Of a stretch of DNA of 64,000 bases, positions 40,525 through 50,480 are shown piece by piece (within the stretch, counting starts at the first letter, position 1; each line of letters begins with the position of its first letter). Origin of the DNA: Alphaproteobacteria bacterium (GTDB lineage Bacteria; Pseudomonadota; Alphaproteobacteria; DSM-16000; Inquilinaceae); assembly GCA_028281925.1 (NCBI GenBank), contig JANQIX010000008.1, positions 1-64,000 on the forward strand, in the 5' to 3' direction. The notes under the pieces are model-generated. The model searched no databases and was not told where the DNA came from. It saw nothing but the letters and a program-made list of their open reading frames with translations. The translations under genes and the position numbers were made by a program.

Positions 40525-42330
40525 TTACGACCCCGCCGATTCCGCCAGCAGGTTCTTCACCACGTCGCTGGTGGACAACACGCCGATGGGAACGTTGCGG
40601 CCCTCGCGTTCCTCGACCACCACCAGGCGGTGGATGCGCCGGGCGGTCATCATGCTGACGGCGTCGGTCAGCAGGGTGTTCGCGGTGCAGGTCACCGCTC
40701 CCAGCGTCATGACGCTGCGCACCGGCATCTTCAGTGCGGTGTCCTGAGAACGGCCCTGGCGCGCCAGGATGATGTCCGTGTGCGAAACCACGCCGGTCAC
40801 CTGTCCGCTCTCCAGCACGGCAACGGCGTGGATCCCGTGTTCGACCATCAGGCTCGCTGCCGTGCGCAACGTATCCTGCGGGCTGCAGGCAACGATGCGG
40901 GGCGTCATCAGGTCGCCTACGCGGGTTGTCTCGTCGATCGCCACCGCGTCCGGCAGATCGAGCGCAGCCGCGGCACTGCCCGTGGGCACGACGTGCGGGC
41001 GGGCCGGCTCCATGATCGTATGGGTGTCGCCCTTCGGCAGCATGTCCGCGGCCGAAACGCGCGGCGCCTCGCCCGTGCGGCCCAGGCCGAAACCGGGCGC
41101 GCCGACCAGCACGGCCATGTTGCCGTGCGGATGCTGGTTGTCGTGCATCAGCTGGTGCGCCAGCGGAATCTCGTCGTATTTGAACGACCGGGAGAGGCAG
41201 GCATCGATCTTGCCTTCCAGCACCATGTCGTTGAAGGCGATGGACTGGTCGCCGTTGGCGAAGTGGGAGCCCTGGATCCGCTTCTGACGCATCCAGACAT
41301 AGCGCAGGTCGACCGTGGCGTTATAGCCGCTGGTGCCGGCGCAGATGACCACCATTCCGCCGGTGTCGCAGACGAACATCGAGGTCGGCACAGTAGCCTC
41401 GCCCGGATGCTCGAAGACGATGCGGGGGCTCTTCTTCTCGCCCAGAATGTCCCAGATGGCGGCGCCGAACGAGCGTACGCCCTTCAGCCAGCGGGCATAG
41501 CCGGCCGTGTCCTTCCAGTGTGGCAGCATCCCCCAGTGGTCGAAGTTGCGGCGATTGATGCAGCCTTTGGCGCCCAGGCCCATGCAATAGGGGATCTTGT
41601 CGTCGTCGGAGATGATGGCGATCGGGATTGCGCCTTTGGCCTTGGCAATCTGGATGGCCATGGAGCCGAGGCCGCCCGCGCCACCCCAGATCAGCGCCAC
41701 GTCGCCTTCTCGCACCGTGTGCTCATCCCAGCCCATCAGCATGCGGTAGGCGGTGGCGCCGACCAGCACATAGGCCGCCGCCTCTTCCCAAGTCATGTGC
41801 TTGGGCTTCGGCATGCACTGCTGGGCCTGCACTTTGGTGAACTGGGCGAAACTGCCGAAGTTGGTCTCGTAGCCCCAGATCCGGTAGGTCGGCGAATACA
41901 TCGGGTCGACGCCCGCATTGACCATCGGGCAGTTGCGGTCCCACATGCCGCAATGGACGACGACCTCGTCACCCACCTTCACGTTGGTCACGTCCTTGCC
42001 GACCTTGTAGACGATGCCGGAGGCATCCGACCCGCCGATGTGGTATTCCTCCGGCTCTCCCGCCTTGTTCCGCGCCTTGATGACATTGACCGGGATGCCC
42101 AGCCCTGCCCAGACGTTGTTGTAGTTGACGCCGGCGGCCATGACATAGACCAGCGCCTCGTCATCGGCGATGTCGGGAACCGGCACCACCTCGGACTTCA
42201 GGCTGTCGTTGGGTTCGCCGAAACGCTCTTCACGCGCCAGGAACGCGTGCATCTTGGGCGGCACGACCCCGAGGGGCGGCGCTTCTCCCACGTCGTAAAG
42301 ATCGCGGGCGACGGCGTCGGTCATGGACAT
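40525..42330 (-). CDS. ccr: crotonyl-CoA carboxylase/reductase fused to a C-terminal CBS pair
   Basis: 601 residues from ATG 42330 behind GGGAGAA. Residues 1-430 form a complete [31 protein letters not shown] and GSHFAN, which hold the residues known to form the CO2 pocket, and nucleotide fold [16 protein letters not shown]. It converts crotonyl-CoA, CO2 and NADPH to ethylmalonyl-CoA. A linker and two CBS motifs follow ([14 protein letters not shown]... about 470-530; [12 protein letters not shown]... about 540-598), which normally bind adenine nucleotides and regulate. Typical CCRs end near 430 residues. It is the last gene of the ethylmalonyl-CoA operon, 23 bp after meaB. Confidence 0.93.
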   Translation of the reverse strand: MSMTDAVARDLYDVGEAPPLGVVPPKMHAFLAREERFGEPNDSLKSEVVPVPDIADDEALVYVMAAGVNYNNVWAGLGIPVNVIKARNKAGEPEEYHIGGSDASGIVYKVGKDVTNVKVGDEVVVHCGMWDRNCPMVNAGVDPMYSPTYRIWGYETNFGSFAQFTKVQAQQCMPKPKHMTWEEAAAYVLVGATAYRMLMGWDEHTVREGDVALIWGGAGGLGSMAIQIAKAKGAIPIAIISDDDKIPYCMGLGAKGCINRRNFDHWGMLPHWKDTAGYARWLKGVRSFGAAIWDILGEKKSPRIVFEHPGEATVPTSMFVCDTGGMVVICAGTSGYNATVDLRYVWMRQKRIQGSHFANGDQSIAFNDMVLEGKIDACLSRSFKYDEIPLAHQLMHDNQHPHGNMAVLVGAPGFGLGRTGEAPRVSAADMLPKGDTHTIMEPARPHVVPTGSAAAALDLPDAVAIDETTRVGDLMTPRIVACSPQDTLRTAASLMVEHGIHAVAVLESGQVTGVVSHTDIILARQGRSQDTALKMPVRSVMTLGAVTCTANTLLTDAVSMMTARRIHRLVVVEEREGRNVPIGVLSTSDVVKNLLAESAGS

Positions 42331-42353
42331 GTCAGTTCTCCCTTCGGGCTTTC

Positions 42354-43343
42354 CTATCGAGGCGCAACCGCGCCCAGCGTTCTGCCAAATCGGTCCAGTT
42401 GCTCAAAAGCTGCGGCGGGGTCTTCCTCGACCGCGGTCCGCACGGCTTTCTCCCCACCCAATCGAACAATGCCGTGGCGGCCGAATTCCTGATCCAGGCG
42501 TTTCAACACCCAGTTTGCGGCGAAGCCCTGCCGCTTCGGGCCCAGCGTGCTGCGGTCGGCAAGCCAGGTGCGGTGGCCCGACAGCCGATCCGCCAGATCG
42601 TCGATCCCGGTCTGCGCCGCAGCACTGGTGGCGACAATCGGCGGGACCCAGACCTCGTCATCCCCGGTACCGACGGCAATGCTCAGATCGGCCACCGTCT
42701 TTTCCCAGGCGATCCCCAGATCGGCCTTGTTGACCACCAGCACGTCCGGCACCTCCATGATACCGGCCTTCAGGAACTGGATGGTGTCGCCCGATTGGGG
42801 CTGCAGCACGAAGCAGGTGGTGTCGCAGAAGCTGGCGATGTCGATCTCGCGCTGGCCGACGCCCACGGTCTCGATCAGCACGATGTCGAACGCTGCCAGC
42901 ATGACCACGCTCATCGGCCAGACTTCCGCGCTCAGCCCGCCGTAGTCGCCGCGGTTGGCGAGCGAGCGGATGAACACGCGCGGGTCGTCGATCCCGGCCA
43001 GCATGCGCAGCCGGTCGCCCAACAGCGCGCCGCCAGTGATCGGGCTGGACGGGTCCACGGCCAGCACGCCGACGGTCAGCCCGCGGCCCAGCCAGAGCCG
43101 GATCAGGGCGGCCGACAGCGTCGACTTGCCGACGCCGGGCGGCCCCGTCATGCCGATGATGTGGCCCTCGCTCAACAGTCGATCGTGCGACAGCGCCGAC
43201 AAGAGCCGCGCAGCCCGCCGATGCATGTCCGGTCGGCGGTCGTCGATCCAGTTCAGCCCTGTCGCCACCGCCGCGCGGTCGCCCGCGGCGGTGGCCGCCG
43301 CCAAGTCGGCGATATCGGGCTCCACCATGCCTTGATGGGTCAC
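42354..43343 (-). CDS. meaB: MeaB-type GTPase chaperone of B12-dependent acyl-CoA mutase
   Basis: 329 residues from GTG 43343, overlapping the mutase stop as GTGA. It is a P-loop GTPase: [18 protein letters not shown] (Walker A), [21 protein letters not shown] and [17 protein letters not shown] (switch and Asp regions), and NKADLG (guanine specificity). MeaB/ArgK proteins load and protect adenosylcobalamin in methylmalonyl- or ethylmalonyl-CoA mutase. It lies between the mutase and ccr genes, as expected for the ethylmalonyl-CoA pathway. Confidence 0.95.
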   Translation of the reverse strand: MTHQGMVEPDIADLAAATAAGDRAAVATGLNWIDDRRPDMHRRAARLLSALSHDRLLSEGHIIGMTGPPGVGKSTLSAALIRLWLGRGLTVGVLAVDPSSPITGGALLGDRLRMLAGIDDPRVFIRSLANRGDYGGLSAEVWPMSVVMLAAFDIVLIETVGVGQREIDIASFCDTTCFVLQPQSGDTIQFLKAGIMEVPDVLVVNKADLGIAWEKTVADLSIAVGTGDDEVWVPPIVATSAAAQTGIDDLADRLSGHRTWLADRSTLGPKRQGFAANWVLKRLDQEFGRHGIVRLGGEKAVRTAVEEDPAAAFEQLDRFGRTLGAVAPR

Positions 43344-45361
43344 GCCGCCTCCTCATAGGGGCCAAGCCCGTTGGCATCGCGGATGATGTCCACCAGTTCC
43401 GCCATGATACGGTTCAGGTCCATGTCTTTCGGCGTATAGACCGCTGCGATCCCGGACGCTCTCAAGGCTGTGGCGTCATCGTCGGGGATAATGCCGCCGA
43501 TGATGACCGGCACCTTGGTGAGGCCGAGCCTGTCGAGTTCGGCGCGGATCTCTTCCACCAGTTCGGTGTGGCTGCCGGAGAGCACGGAGAGGCCGATCAG
43601 ATGCACGCCTTCCTCCAACGCGGCGGTGGCGAGCTGGCGGGGCGTCAGACGGATGCCTTCATAGACCACCTCGAAGCCGGCATCGCGGGCCTTCACGGCC
43701 ACCTGTTCGGCACCGTTGCTGTGGCCGTCCAGACCAGGCTTGCCGATCAGAAGCCGTAGCGGCCGGCCCAGACTGTCTCCGGTCTCACGCGTGCGGTCGC
43801 GCAAGGCCTCGACCTTGGCGCTGTCCGTCCGCGTCGTGATCGCACCGTCGATGCCAGTGGGCGCGCGGTATTCACCGAACACCGCGCGCAACGCGCCGGC
43901 CCACTCGCCGGTCGTCACGCCGGCATGGGCGCAGGCGATGGAGGCTGGCATGACGTTGGCGCCGCTCTGCGCCGCTTCGGTCAGCGCCTCCAAAGCCTGC
44001 TTGACGGCTCCCGGGTCGCGCTTGGCCCGGAAGGATTCCAGCCGGTCGATCTGTTCGCGCTCCGCGGTCGGATCGACCTTCATGATGCCGCCGTCGGTGC
44101 CCTGGGTCAGCGGCGAGTCCGCCGTTTCGGTATAGCAGTTCACGCCGACGATCTTCAGATCGCCGCTTTCGATCGCCCGCATGCGGGTGGTCTGGCTGCC
44201 CACCAGCTCGCGTTTCACATAGCCGCTTTCGATCGCCCGGATCATGCCGCCATGTTCGGCCACGCGGGCCATCTCGGCCTCCGCGCCGGCAACCAGCGAG
44301 GCGACCTTTGCAGCGACGGCGGGCGAGCCGTCCAAGAGATCGCCGTATTCCAAGAGGTCCGTTTCGAACGCCATGACCTGCTGGATGCGCAGCGACCACT
44401 GCTGATCCCAAGGGCGCGGCAGGCCCAGCGCCTCGTTCCAGGCGGGAAGCTGGATTGCGCGAGCGCGGGCCGTTTTGGACAGGACGACGCCCAGCATCTC
44501 CAGCACGATGCGCTGCACGTTGTTCTCGGCCTGGCTTTCGGTCAGGCCCAGTGAGTTGACCTGGACGCCATAGCGGAAGCGCCTGAGCTTTGCGTCTTCC
44601 ACGCCGTAGCGTTCATGGGCGATGCGGTCCCAAAGCTCCACGAAGCCACGCATCTTGCAGCATTCTTCGATGAAGCGGATGCCGGCATTGACGAAGAACG
44701 AAATGCGGCCGACCACGTCGGAGAATTCGTCTGCCGCGATCTCACCGGAGTCGCGGATCGCATCCAGCACGGTGATCCCGGTCGACAGCGCATAGGCCAT
44801 CTCCTGCACCGGCGTGGCCCCGGCCTCCTGCAGGTGATAGCTGCAGACATTGGTCGGGTTCCATTTCGGCACATGCTTCACCGTGTAGGTGATGACGTCC
44901 GTCGTTAGCTTCACCGAGGGCTGCGGCGGGAAGATGTAAGTGCCGCGCGACAGGTATTCCTTGATGATGTCGTTCTGCACGGTGCCCTGCAGGGCCCGCG
45001 TATCGGCCCCCTGGCGCTCAGCCACGGCGATATAGAGGGCCATCAGCCAGGGCGCTGTGGCATTGATGGTCATCGAGGTGTTCATCCGCTCCAGCGGGAT
45101 GCCCTCGAACAGGGTCTCCATGTCTTCGATGGAACAGATGGGCACGCCCACCTTGCCGACTTCGCCGCGCGCCAGCGGGTGGTCGGCGTCATAGCCGGTC
45201 TGTGTGGGCAGGTCGAAGGCAACCGACAGGCCGGTCTGCCCCTTGGCGAGGTTGGTACGGTAGAGTTGGTTCGACGCCTTGGCCGAGGAATGTCCCGAAT
45301 AGGTGCGGATCAGCCAGGGCCTGTCACGTTTGACCTGGGTGTTCTTTTCCAAAGTGTCCAT
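43340..45361 (-). CDS. ecm: ethylmalonyl-CoA mutase (adenosylcobalamin-dependent)
   Basis: 673 residues from ATG 45361; TTG 45385 is in frame and possible. The catalytic half begins RPWLIRTYSGHSSAKASN and contains GLSVAFDLPTQTGYD. The C-terminal B12 domain has the base-off motif GLDGHSNGAEQ, then LSVLSGSHTEL and VIIGGIIP. It interconverts (2R)-ethylmalonyl-CoA and methylsuccinyl-CoA. The methylmalonyl-CoA mutase family is very similar; the call of Ecm rests mainly on its operon with ccr, mch and mcd. It overlaps meaB by 4 bp and follows mch by 25 bp. Confidence 0.92.
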   Translation of the reverse strand: MDTLEKNTQVKRDRPWLIRTYSGHSSAKASNQLYRTNLAKGQTGLSVAFDLPTQTGYDADHPLARGEVGKVGVPICSIEDMETLFEGIPLERMNTSMTINATAPWLMALYIAVAERQGADTRALQGTVQNDIIKEYLSRGTYIFPPQPSVKLTTDVITYTVKHVPKWNPTNVCSYHLQEAGATPVQEMAYALSTGITVLDAIRDSGEIAADEFSDVVGRISFFVNAGIRFIEECCKMRGFVELWDRIAHERYGVEDAKLRRFRYGVQVNSLGLTESQAENNVQRIVLEMLGVVLSKTARARAIQLPAWNEALGLPRPWDQQWSLRIQQVMAFETDLLEYGDLLDGSPAVAAKVASLVAGAEAEMARVAEHGGMIRAIESGYVKRELVGSQTTRMRAIESGDLKIVGVNCYTETADSPLTQGTDGGIMKVDPTAEREQIDRLESFRAKRDPGAVKQALEALTEAAQSGANVMPASIACAHAGVTTGEWAGALRAVFGEYRAPTGIDGAITTRTDSAKVEALRDRTRETGDSLGRPLRLLIGKPGLDGHSNGAEQVAVKARDAGFEVVYEGIRLTPRQLATAALEEGVHLIGLSVLSGSHTELVEEIRAELDRLGLTKVPVIIGGIIPDDDATALRASGIAAVYTPKDMDLNRIMAELVDIIRDANGLGPYEEAA

Positions 45362-45386
45362 CACATCCAATCCAATCGATTGCAAA

Positions 45387-46595
45387 TCAGTGAGGGCGGC
45401 GCTTGATCACAACGCGCCGCTCGATCTCGAAGATCTTCGCGGGGATCTTTTCTTTGCCGAGTTTCTTCTTGCTGTTTTCCTTGATGAACAGATCGGCGCC
45501 ATGGGTATCGAGAGCCGCGCCCGCCGACATGCCCTTCACGCCGATCAGCTGGAAGGTGACGATGCCCGTCGTCTCGCCCAAGGGGCCCGGCGTCGGCTGC
45601 GTCTCCAGCACACGCGAAATCGCAGCGACCGTGTCGCCCGACACCGCCGGCTGCGTATGGTAGCCCTCGGTGAACCCAAGCTCCCACACGGCATTCTCGG
45701 TGGCGTCGCGGCTGGCGCATCCTTCCAGCCAGGCGAACACGAGGCCGCCATAGACGATCGGCTCTCCGCTCATCTTGCCGCTGAGCGCGCCGGAGAAGAT
45801 TCGGTCGAAATGCAGCGGGTGGCTGTTGCCGATCTTGTAGGTCTGACCGATGTGCTCGTCGGTGATGGTGCGGCCATTGGCGTGCACGATGATATCGCCG
45901 GCTGCGAAATTCTCGAAATACGTATCGGAACCGGTGAGGTCCGCCGGGTAGGGTCCCTGCGGCAGGGGTATCTCCGCCACGGCGTCGGGATCCCAGGGGA
46001 ACTCGATGCCGGGGGCTTCCGGGTCGTCGAGCGGCGTCTTCACGGGTGGCGTGCCGGGGGGCCGGTGCCCGACCATGATCTTGCGGCGATACTGCAGGAC
46101 GACCGCGCCGTCCTGGTTCACGCCCACGGTCTGCAGCGTGACGATACCGGGGCTGTCCGGCCCCCGATCCTGTCGGTCTTCAACACGCGTGAAAGCCCGA
46201 AGCGTCTCGCTGGCATAGACCGGACGCAGGAACTGAACATCGTAATAGCCGAGATTGGCGATCGCCCGTTCGCTATTGTTCTGGACACCCAGCGAGAGGA
46301 TGGCATTGAACACCATCTGCGGGCTGACCGGAATGTCGCGAAACCCATGCTCGTGGGCATAGATCTCGTTCAGATACAGGGGGTTGGCCTGCATGAACAC
46401 GCGCGCGAACGCGGTCATGCCCGAGCGCAGAAACGTCATGCCGCGCGGGTGGGCGTAGACATGCCCCGGCTCCAGATCGTCGAGAAAGCGGCCATACCGG
46501 GGCCGGCGGACGCGGCCGAGATTGATGTCCTGGCCCGGTGCCAGCTCGGCCTGAGGCGGCACCGGGATGGCCGCAGTTTTCGTCGGCTGATCCAT
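45387..46595 (-). CDS. mch: mesaconyl-CoA hydratase (double hotdog MaoC-type)
   Basis: 402 residues from ATG 46595 with GGAGG upstream. Two MaoC-like hotdog halves: the first with DDLEPGHVYAHPRGMTF, the second with FENFAAGDIIVHANGRTITD and NSHPLHFDRIFS. This double-hotdog layout and its position in the operon identify mesaconyl-CoA hydratase, which forms beta-methylmalyl-CoA in the ethylmalonyl-CoA pathway. It follows mcd by 17 bp. An upstream extension to 46700 is not supported. Confidence 0.92.
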   Translation of the reverse strand: MDQPTKTAAIPVPPQAELAPGQDINLGRVRRPRYGRFLDDLEPGHVYAHPRGMTFLRSGMTAFARVFMQANPLYLNEIYAHEHGFRDIPVSPQMVFNAILSLGVQNNSERAIANLGYYDVQFLRPVYASETLRAFTRVEDRQDRGPDSPGIVTLQTVGVNQDGAVVLQYRRKIMVGHRPPGTPPVKTPLDDPEAPGIEFPWDPDAVAEIPLPQGPYPADLTGSDTYFENFAAGDIIVHANGRTITDEHIGQTYKIGNSHPLHFDRIFSGALSGKMSGEPIVYGGLVFAWLEGCASRDATENAVWELGFTEGYHTQPAVSGDTVAAISRVLETQPTPGPLGETTGIVTFQLIGVKGMSAGAALDTHGADLFIKENSKKKLGKEKIPAKIFEIERRVVIKRRPH

Positions 46596-46612
46596 ATCGG
46601 CGGTTCCTCCCG

Positions 46613-48331
46613 TCAGCGGCGGCCCAACAGGCCGCGCGCGATCACCTGAGCCTGGATCTCCGCTGCACCCTCGAAGATGTTGAGGATGCGGGCATCGCAC
46701 AGCACGCGGCTGATCGGGTATTCCATGGCATAGCCGTTGCCGCCGTGGATCTGCAGCGCCGCGTCGGCGTTGGCGAAGGCCACGCGGGCGCCCAACAGCT
46801 TGGCCATGCCCGCTTCGATGTCGCAGCGCTCGTCACTGTCCTTGGCGCGGGCGGAGAAGTAGCTGAGCTGGCGCGCGATCATGGTCTCCACCGCCATCCA
46901 GGCGATCTTGCCGTAGACGCGGGGGAACTCGAAGATCGGCCGGCCGAACTGGATGCGCTCTTTGGCATAGCGCAGCCCCAGCTCCAGCGCGCTTTCCGCC
47001 ACGCCGACGGCGCGCGCCGCCGTCTGGATGCGCGCACTCTCGAAGGTTTCCATCAGCTGGTAGAAGCCGCGGCCTTCCTGGTCGCCCAACAGGCTGGTAG
47101 CCGGAATGACGAAATCGTCGAAGCCGATTTCGTATTCCTTCATCCCGCGATAGCCGAGCACCGGGATCTCGCCGCCGGTCATGCCCGGGGCCGGGAAGGG
47201 ATCGGCATCGGTGCCGCGCGGCTTTTCCACCAGGAACATGGACAGGCCGCGATGGCCCGGTTCGTCCGGGTTGGTGCGCGCCATCAGCGTCATCAGATCG
47301 CTGCGCACGGCATGCGTGATCCAGGTCTTGTTGCCGGTCACCCGGTAGACGTCGCCGTCGCGCACGGCACGGGTGCGCAAGCTGGCCAAGTCGGATCCCG
47401 TGTTGGGTTCGGTGAACACGGCCGTGGGCAGGATCTCACCGGAGGCGATCTTGGGCAGATAATGGGTCTTCTGTTCGTCCCGCCCGCCAAGCCGGATCAG
47501 CTCCGCCGCGATCTCGGAGCGCGTGCCGAGAGAGCCCACGCCAATATAGCCGCGGCTCAACTCTTCGGTGACGACGCACATGGCCGTCTTGCCCATGCCG
47601 AAGCCGCCCCAGTCTTCCGGCACGGTCAGGCCGAACACGCCGAGTTCCGCCATTTGGGCGATGACAGCATCGGGCACCAGCTCGTCCTTCAGGTGCCATT
47701 CGTGTGCTGCGGGCAGCACCTGCTCCGCCACGAAGCGGCGGAATTGGTCGCGCACCATCTCCAGGCTTTCGTCTTCCAGCCCGGAGGCGCCAAAGGCGCC
47801 GGTGTCCAGCCCGGCGGCCACCAGCTCCGCGGTCCGCCGGCGGACGGCATCCGTATTGCCGGCGCGCATCACCAGTGCGACCGGTTCTCGCGAGAATGGG
47901 GCCAGTGCGTCTTCGCCCAGGCCGAAGTCCCGTGGCCGGACGATCTCCACCTGGCTCAAGGGGATGCCGCCGATCAGCTGCGCCATGTACTCGCCGAAGG
48001 CAGCCTGCAGGATCAGCGCCTCCAGCTCCCCGAAATGGCCGTGCTCGGTCAGCCGGTCGGCCCAGCCGACCAGCTCTCGCAAGCCCGCCACATAGGTGGC
48101 GTACCAGGCATAGCCGTGGGCCGACGATTGCCGTTGATCCATGGCCGCCGCGTCGATGCGGCCGTCGCGGGTGACGTCCTTCGCCACGGCATCGCGGATG
48201 CGGTCCAGAAGCTGCTCACAGGCCGGCAGGCAGGCTCGGCATGCGTCGACGGGATCGGCGATGCTGACCTCGTGGGCCGCCGCCTCTTCGATATCGGCAA
48301 CTGCGCTGGGCACGGGCTTGTCGTCTCCCAA
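46613..48331 (-). CDS. mcd: methylsuccinyl-CoA dehydrogenase
   Basis: 572 residues from TTG 48331 (AGGGG upstream). It has an N-terminal helical extension of about 170 residues before the acyl-CoA dehydrogenase fold, which is the known hallmark of Mcd. The dehydrogenase part shows FGLTVPEDWGGFGMGKTAM, PTAVFTEPNTGSDLAS, NKTWITHA and a C-terminal QIHGGNGYAMEYPISR. FAD-dependent oxidation of (2S)-methylsuccinyl-CoA to mesaconyl-CoA. First gene of the five-gene operon mcd-mch-ecm-meaB-ccr; its promoter must lie within 48332-48746. Confidence 0.93.
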   Translation of the reverse strand: MGDDKPVPSAVADIEEAAAHEVSIADPVDACRACLPACEQLLDRIRDAVAKDVTRDGRIDAAAMDQRQSSAHGYAWYATYVAGLRELVGWADRLTEHGHFGELEALILQAAFGEYMAQLIGGIPLSQVEIVRPRDFGLGEDALAPFSREPVALVMRAGNTDAVRRRTAELVAAGLDTGAFGASGLEDESLEMVRDQFRRFVAEQVLPAAHEWHLKDELVPDAVIAQMAELGVFGLTVPEDWGGFGMGKTAMCVVTEELSRGYIGVGSLGTRSEIAAELIRLGGRDEQKTHYLPKIASGEILPTAVFTEPNTGSDLASLRTRAVRDGDVYRVTGNKTWITHAVRSDLMTLMARTNPDEPGHRGLSMFLVEKPRGTDADPFPAPGMTGGEIPVLGYRGMKEYEIGFDDFVIPATSLLGDQEGRGFYQLMETFESARIQTAARAVGVAESALELGLRYAKERIQFGRPIFEFPRVYGKIAWMAVETMIARQLSYFSARAKDSDERCDIEAGMAKLLGARVAFANADAALQIHGGNGYAMEYPISRVLCDARILNIFEGAAEIQAQVIARGLLGRR

Positions 48332-48746
48332 AATCTACCCCTGCATGCACGGCGGCGAGCCGGCATGAGGAGGCGGGGGACGCAGAAATTACAATACGGC
48401 AATTGGATCATATTTGGAAGGATCAAGTCAGAATCATGAATCTCCGTTCCTTCGTAATCGCTGCGATCGCGAAGGATGAATTCAATCTGTGTAAAACTCG
48501 AAACTGTTGAGCGACAATGACTTGTGGAAACACGAAGAGTAACGGAATATTAAGTTTTGTTGCTTTGGAGGCGGATTAGGTATTCGAAAAGGTCAGGCTG
48601 TTTTGTGGCAATGCCGGATGGCGGAATACACCAGCCTTTGCTTTCGGTCTCTCCAATCCAGCCGCGCGTGGCTGGTGGGGGCACAGGGGATCGGGGGCAG
48701 CGTGCCGCATCGTTTGGGCCCACCTTGGTCAGTCCAGACCCCAGTT
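48332..48746. other. intergenic region with probable promoter of the ethylmalonyl-CoA operon
   Basis: No convincing gene. The first 250 bp above mcd are AT-rich. A 7-bp inverted repeat TCCTTCG (48448-48454) / CGAAGGA (48470-48476) with a 15-bp spacer lies about 117 bp upstream of the TTG start and could bind a regulator. The right half becomes GC-rich toward the RTX gene end, with no terminator hairpin that I can call. Confidence 0.5.
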
Positions 48747-49763
48747 CTAGAGTATCATCACGCCATCGGTGAAGATCAGCCGTTCGATCCCCACTAGCGT
48801 GTCGTAGCCTTCATTGCCGCTCAACGCCTGCACAGCGAAGGAGCCACCCAGGTCGACCACCTGATAATGGGCCTGCGGCAGCAGGAAGACGGCGGAATCG
48901 GTGCCGGCACCGCCGAACAGGCCGTCGTTGCCGCCCCCACCGAGCAGCAGGTCGTTGCCGTCATTGCCGAGCAGCGTGTCCCGGCCGGCTTCGCCGTTCA
49001 GGTGGTCGTCGCCATGGCCGCCGGACAATCTGTCCTTGCCGCGACCACCGAGCAGCCTGTCGTCGTGCGAACCACCCTCGATGGTGTCGTCGCCTCTGCC
49101 GCCCTCGATGTAATCCTCACCATGGCCGCCATCGAGGGTGTCCATGCCGAGACCGCCGTAGAGGAAGTCGTCGCCGTCGTACCCATCGATGACATCGTGG
49201 CCGCGCTCTCCATAGATCTCATCGCTGCCCTTGTCGCCGAAGACCGTGTCGTCGCCCCGGCCCGCGTAGATGGTGTCGTGGTGCACGCTGCCCTGGATCT
49301 GGTCGTCACCGTCGCCAGCATCGACCAGTGGTGCAGCGATCGGGATGCCACCGGTCGATGGGCTGTCGATGTCGACGACGTCGTCGCCCAAGGACAATCG
49401 CTCGATGAGCGCTTCGCCGCCCTGGTAGAACGCGTTGTAGACGTCAAGCGGATCGAAGTCGTCGACATAGGACGCCAGCACCGCATCCACGGTGTCCGGG
49501 TTCTCGTCGTCGATGAGGTCCGTAATCTGGGTCAGGCGTAACACGGCCACGAGGGAGCCGAAGATCGGCTCGCCGAGCGCGTTCAGAACGATGTCCTCAC
49601 CCAGGAATACGGTATAGGTGCCGTCGATGTTCAGATGCGCCCAGCCGTTGACCCCCTCCATCAGGGCATCGGCCGCGATCTCAATGAACGGCGCCGTCGG
49701 GTCGACGACCAGTTGCCACGGTGCGAGACCGAAGCTGCCTTCGAAATAGTTCACGGTTGCCAT
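48747..49763 (-). CDS. RTX-type calcium-binding protein
   Basis: 338 residues from ATG 49763 (GAGGG upstream). Residues 1-140 are a unique beta-rich domain. About 146-285 carry RTX nonapeptides of the GGxGxDxLx type (GRGDDTVFG, GYDGDDFLYGGLGMDTLDG, GNDGNDLLLGGGGNDGLFG), which fold as calcium-filled beta-rolls. The last segment (VGIERLIFTDG) is the usual C-terminal secretion region of type I exported proteins. Likely secreted; no protease, lipase or toxin motif is visible. No type I secretion genes are adjacent. Confidence 0.9.
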   Translation of the reverse strand: MATVNYFEGSFGLAPWQLVVDPTAPFIEIAADALMEGVNGWAHLNIDGTYTVFLGEDIVLNALGEPIFGSLVAVLRLTQITDLIDDENPDTVDAVLASYVDDFDPLDVYNAFYQGGEALIERLSLGDDVVDIDSPSTGGIPIAAPLVDAGDGDDQIQGSVHHDTIYAGRGDDTVFGDKGSDEIYGERGHDVIDGYDGDDFLYGGLGMDTLDGGHGEDYIEGGRGDDTIEGGSHDDRLLGGRGKDRLSGGHGDDHLNGEAGRDTLLGNDGNDLLLGGGGNDGLFGGAGTDSAVFLLPQAHYQVVDLGGSFAVQALSGNEGYDTLVGIERLIFTDGVMIL

Positions 49764-49988
49764 CGGGGTCCCTCTTTGGCTCGGGTTCGATCACCGCATC
49801 GCTGTTGAAGGCCCTCCATCGTGGTCCTGATGTCTCGGTGATGCAGTGACTGTCGTCACGTGCCTGGTCTCAATGGGCGCCATCGCGATCCGTAAGATGA
49901 CGGCCTGCGCGGCTCAGTGGCCCGACCCCATGGTGCAGCCGATGCGATGGCCCAACCGAAATCGACAGCCACGGCAGGAGAGCTGCGC

Positions 49989-50099
49989 GTGCTCGCCAAC
50001 ATCCCGCTGCTACTGCTTGTGGTCGGCGCCTACAACGTGCTCGCCGGCTTCACGGTCACCATCACCGGCGCCCGCCGCGATCTGGGCATGGTGCGGTAG
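49989..50099 (+). CDS. possible very small membrane protein (36 aa)
   Basis: GTG 49989 is preceded by CAGGAGAG at a good distance. The product has one hydrophobic helix (NIPLLLLVVGAYNVLAGF) and a short basic tail ending at TAG 50099. It could be a genuine small protein or the 5' remnant of a larger membrane gene. It is isolated between the RTX gene and the AraC gene. Confidence 0.35.
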   Translation: MLANIPLLLLVVGAYNVLAGFTVTITGARRDLGMVR

Positions 50100-50480
50100 C
50101 GTAGGGGGCCGCCGCACCAAACAGCGGATCTTCCGCACGCCGTGCGCTCACGCCTCTGGTTCCGAGCCCGTCCCGCAAGTTACGAGGATACAGTCGCAAT
50201 TCCGGCAGCTGACCACCCAATCGCGGTCAGTCGGCGTTCTGCGGGTCATGACCCGATGCGGACAGTCGCATCTCCGCGAGCGGTAGCCGGTTCTTGCCTA
50301 AGGCGGAACTGAGGCATTCCACATACCGCGTCACAAACGGGAAGGAGAACTGACATTGGTGAGACCTTGGGCTACTTCCCTTTGCCCGATAGACCCGTGG
50401 GTTAGAGCCCGGCGGCAAGTACTGCTACTGGACCAACAAGTGTAACCAGCATCGCCTTCTGACAGTTTCTCCGGGAATTC
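50100..50480. other. intergenic region, no confident gene
   Basis: No supported gene. Near 50412-50445 the plus strand reads like a scrap of coding sequence (EPGGKYCYWTNK) between stops, possibly the end of a lost gene. No clear terminator or operator was found. Confidence 0.4.

Noticed and set aside
40420-42492. Long plus-strand open frame opposite the CCR gene
   Set aside because: A shadow of the high-GC ccr gene, with Arg/His-rich composition and no domain.
50412-50445. Coding-like scrap EPGGKYCYWTNK
   Set aside because: Flanked by stops with no start; at most a remnant, too short to assign.
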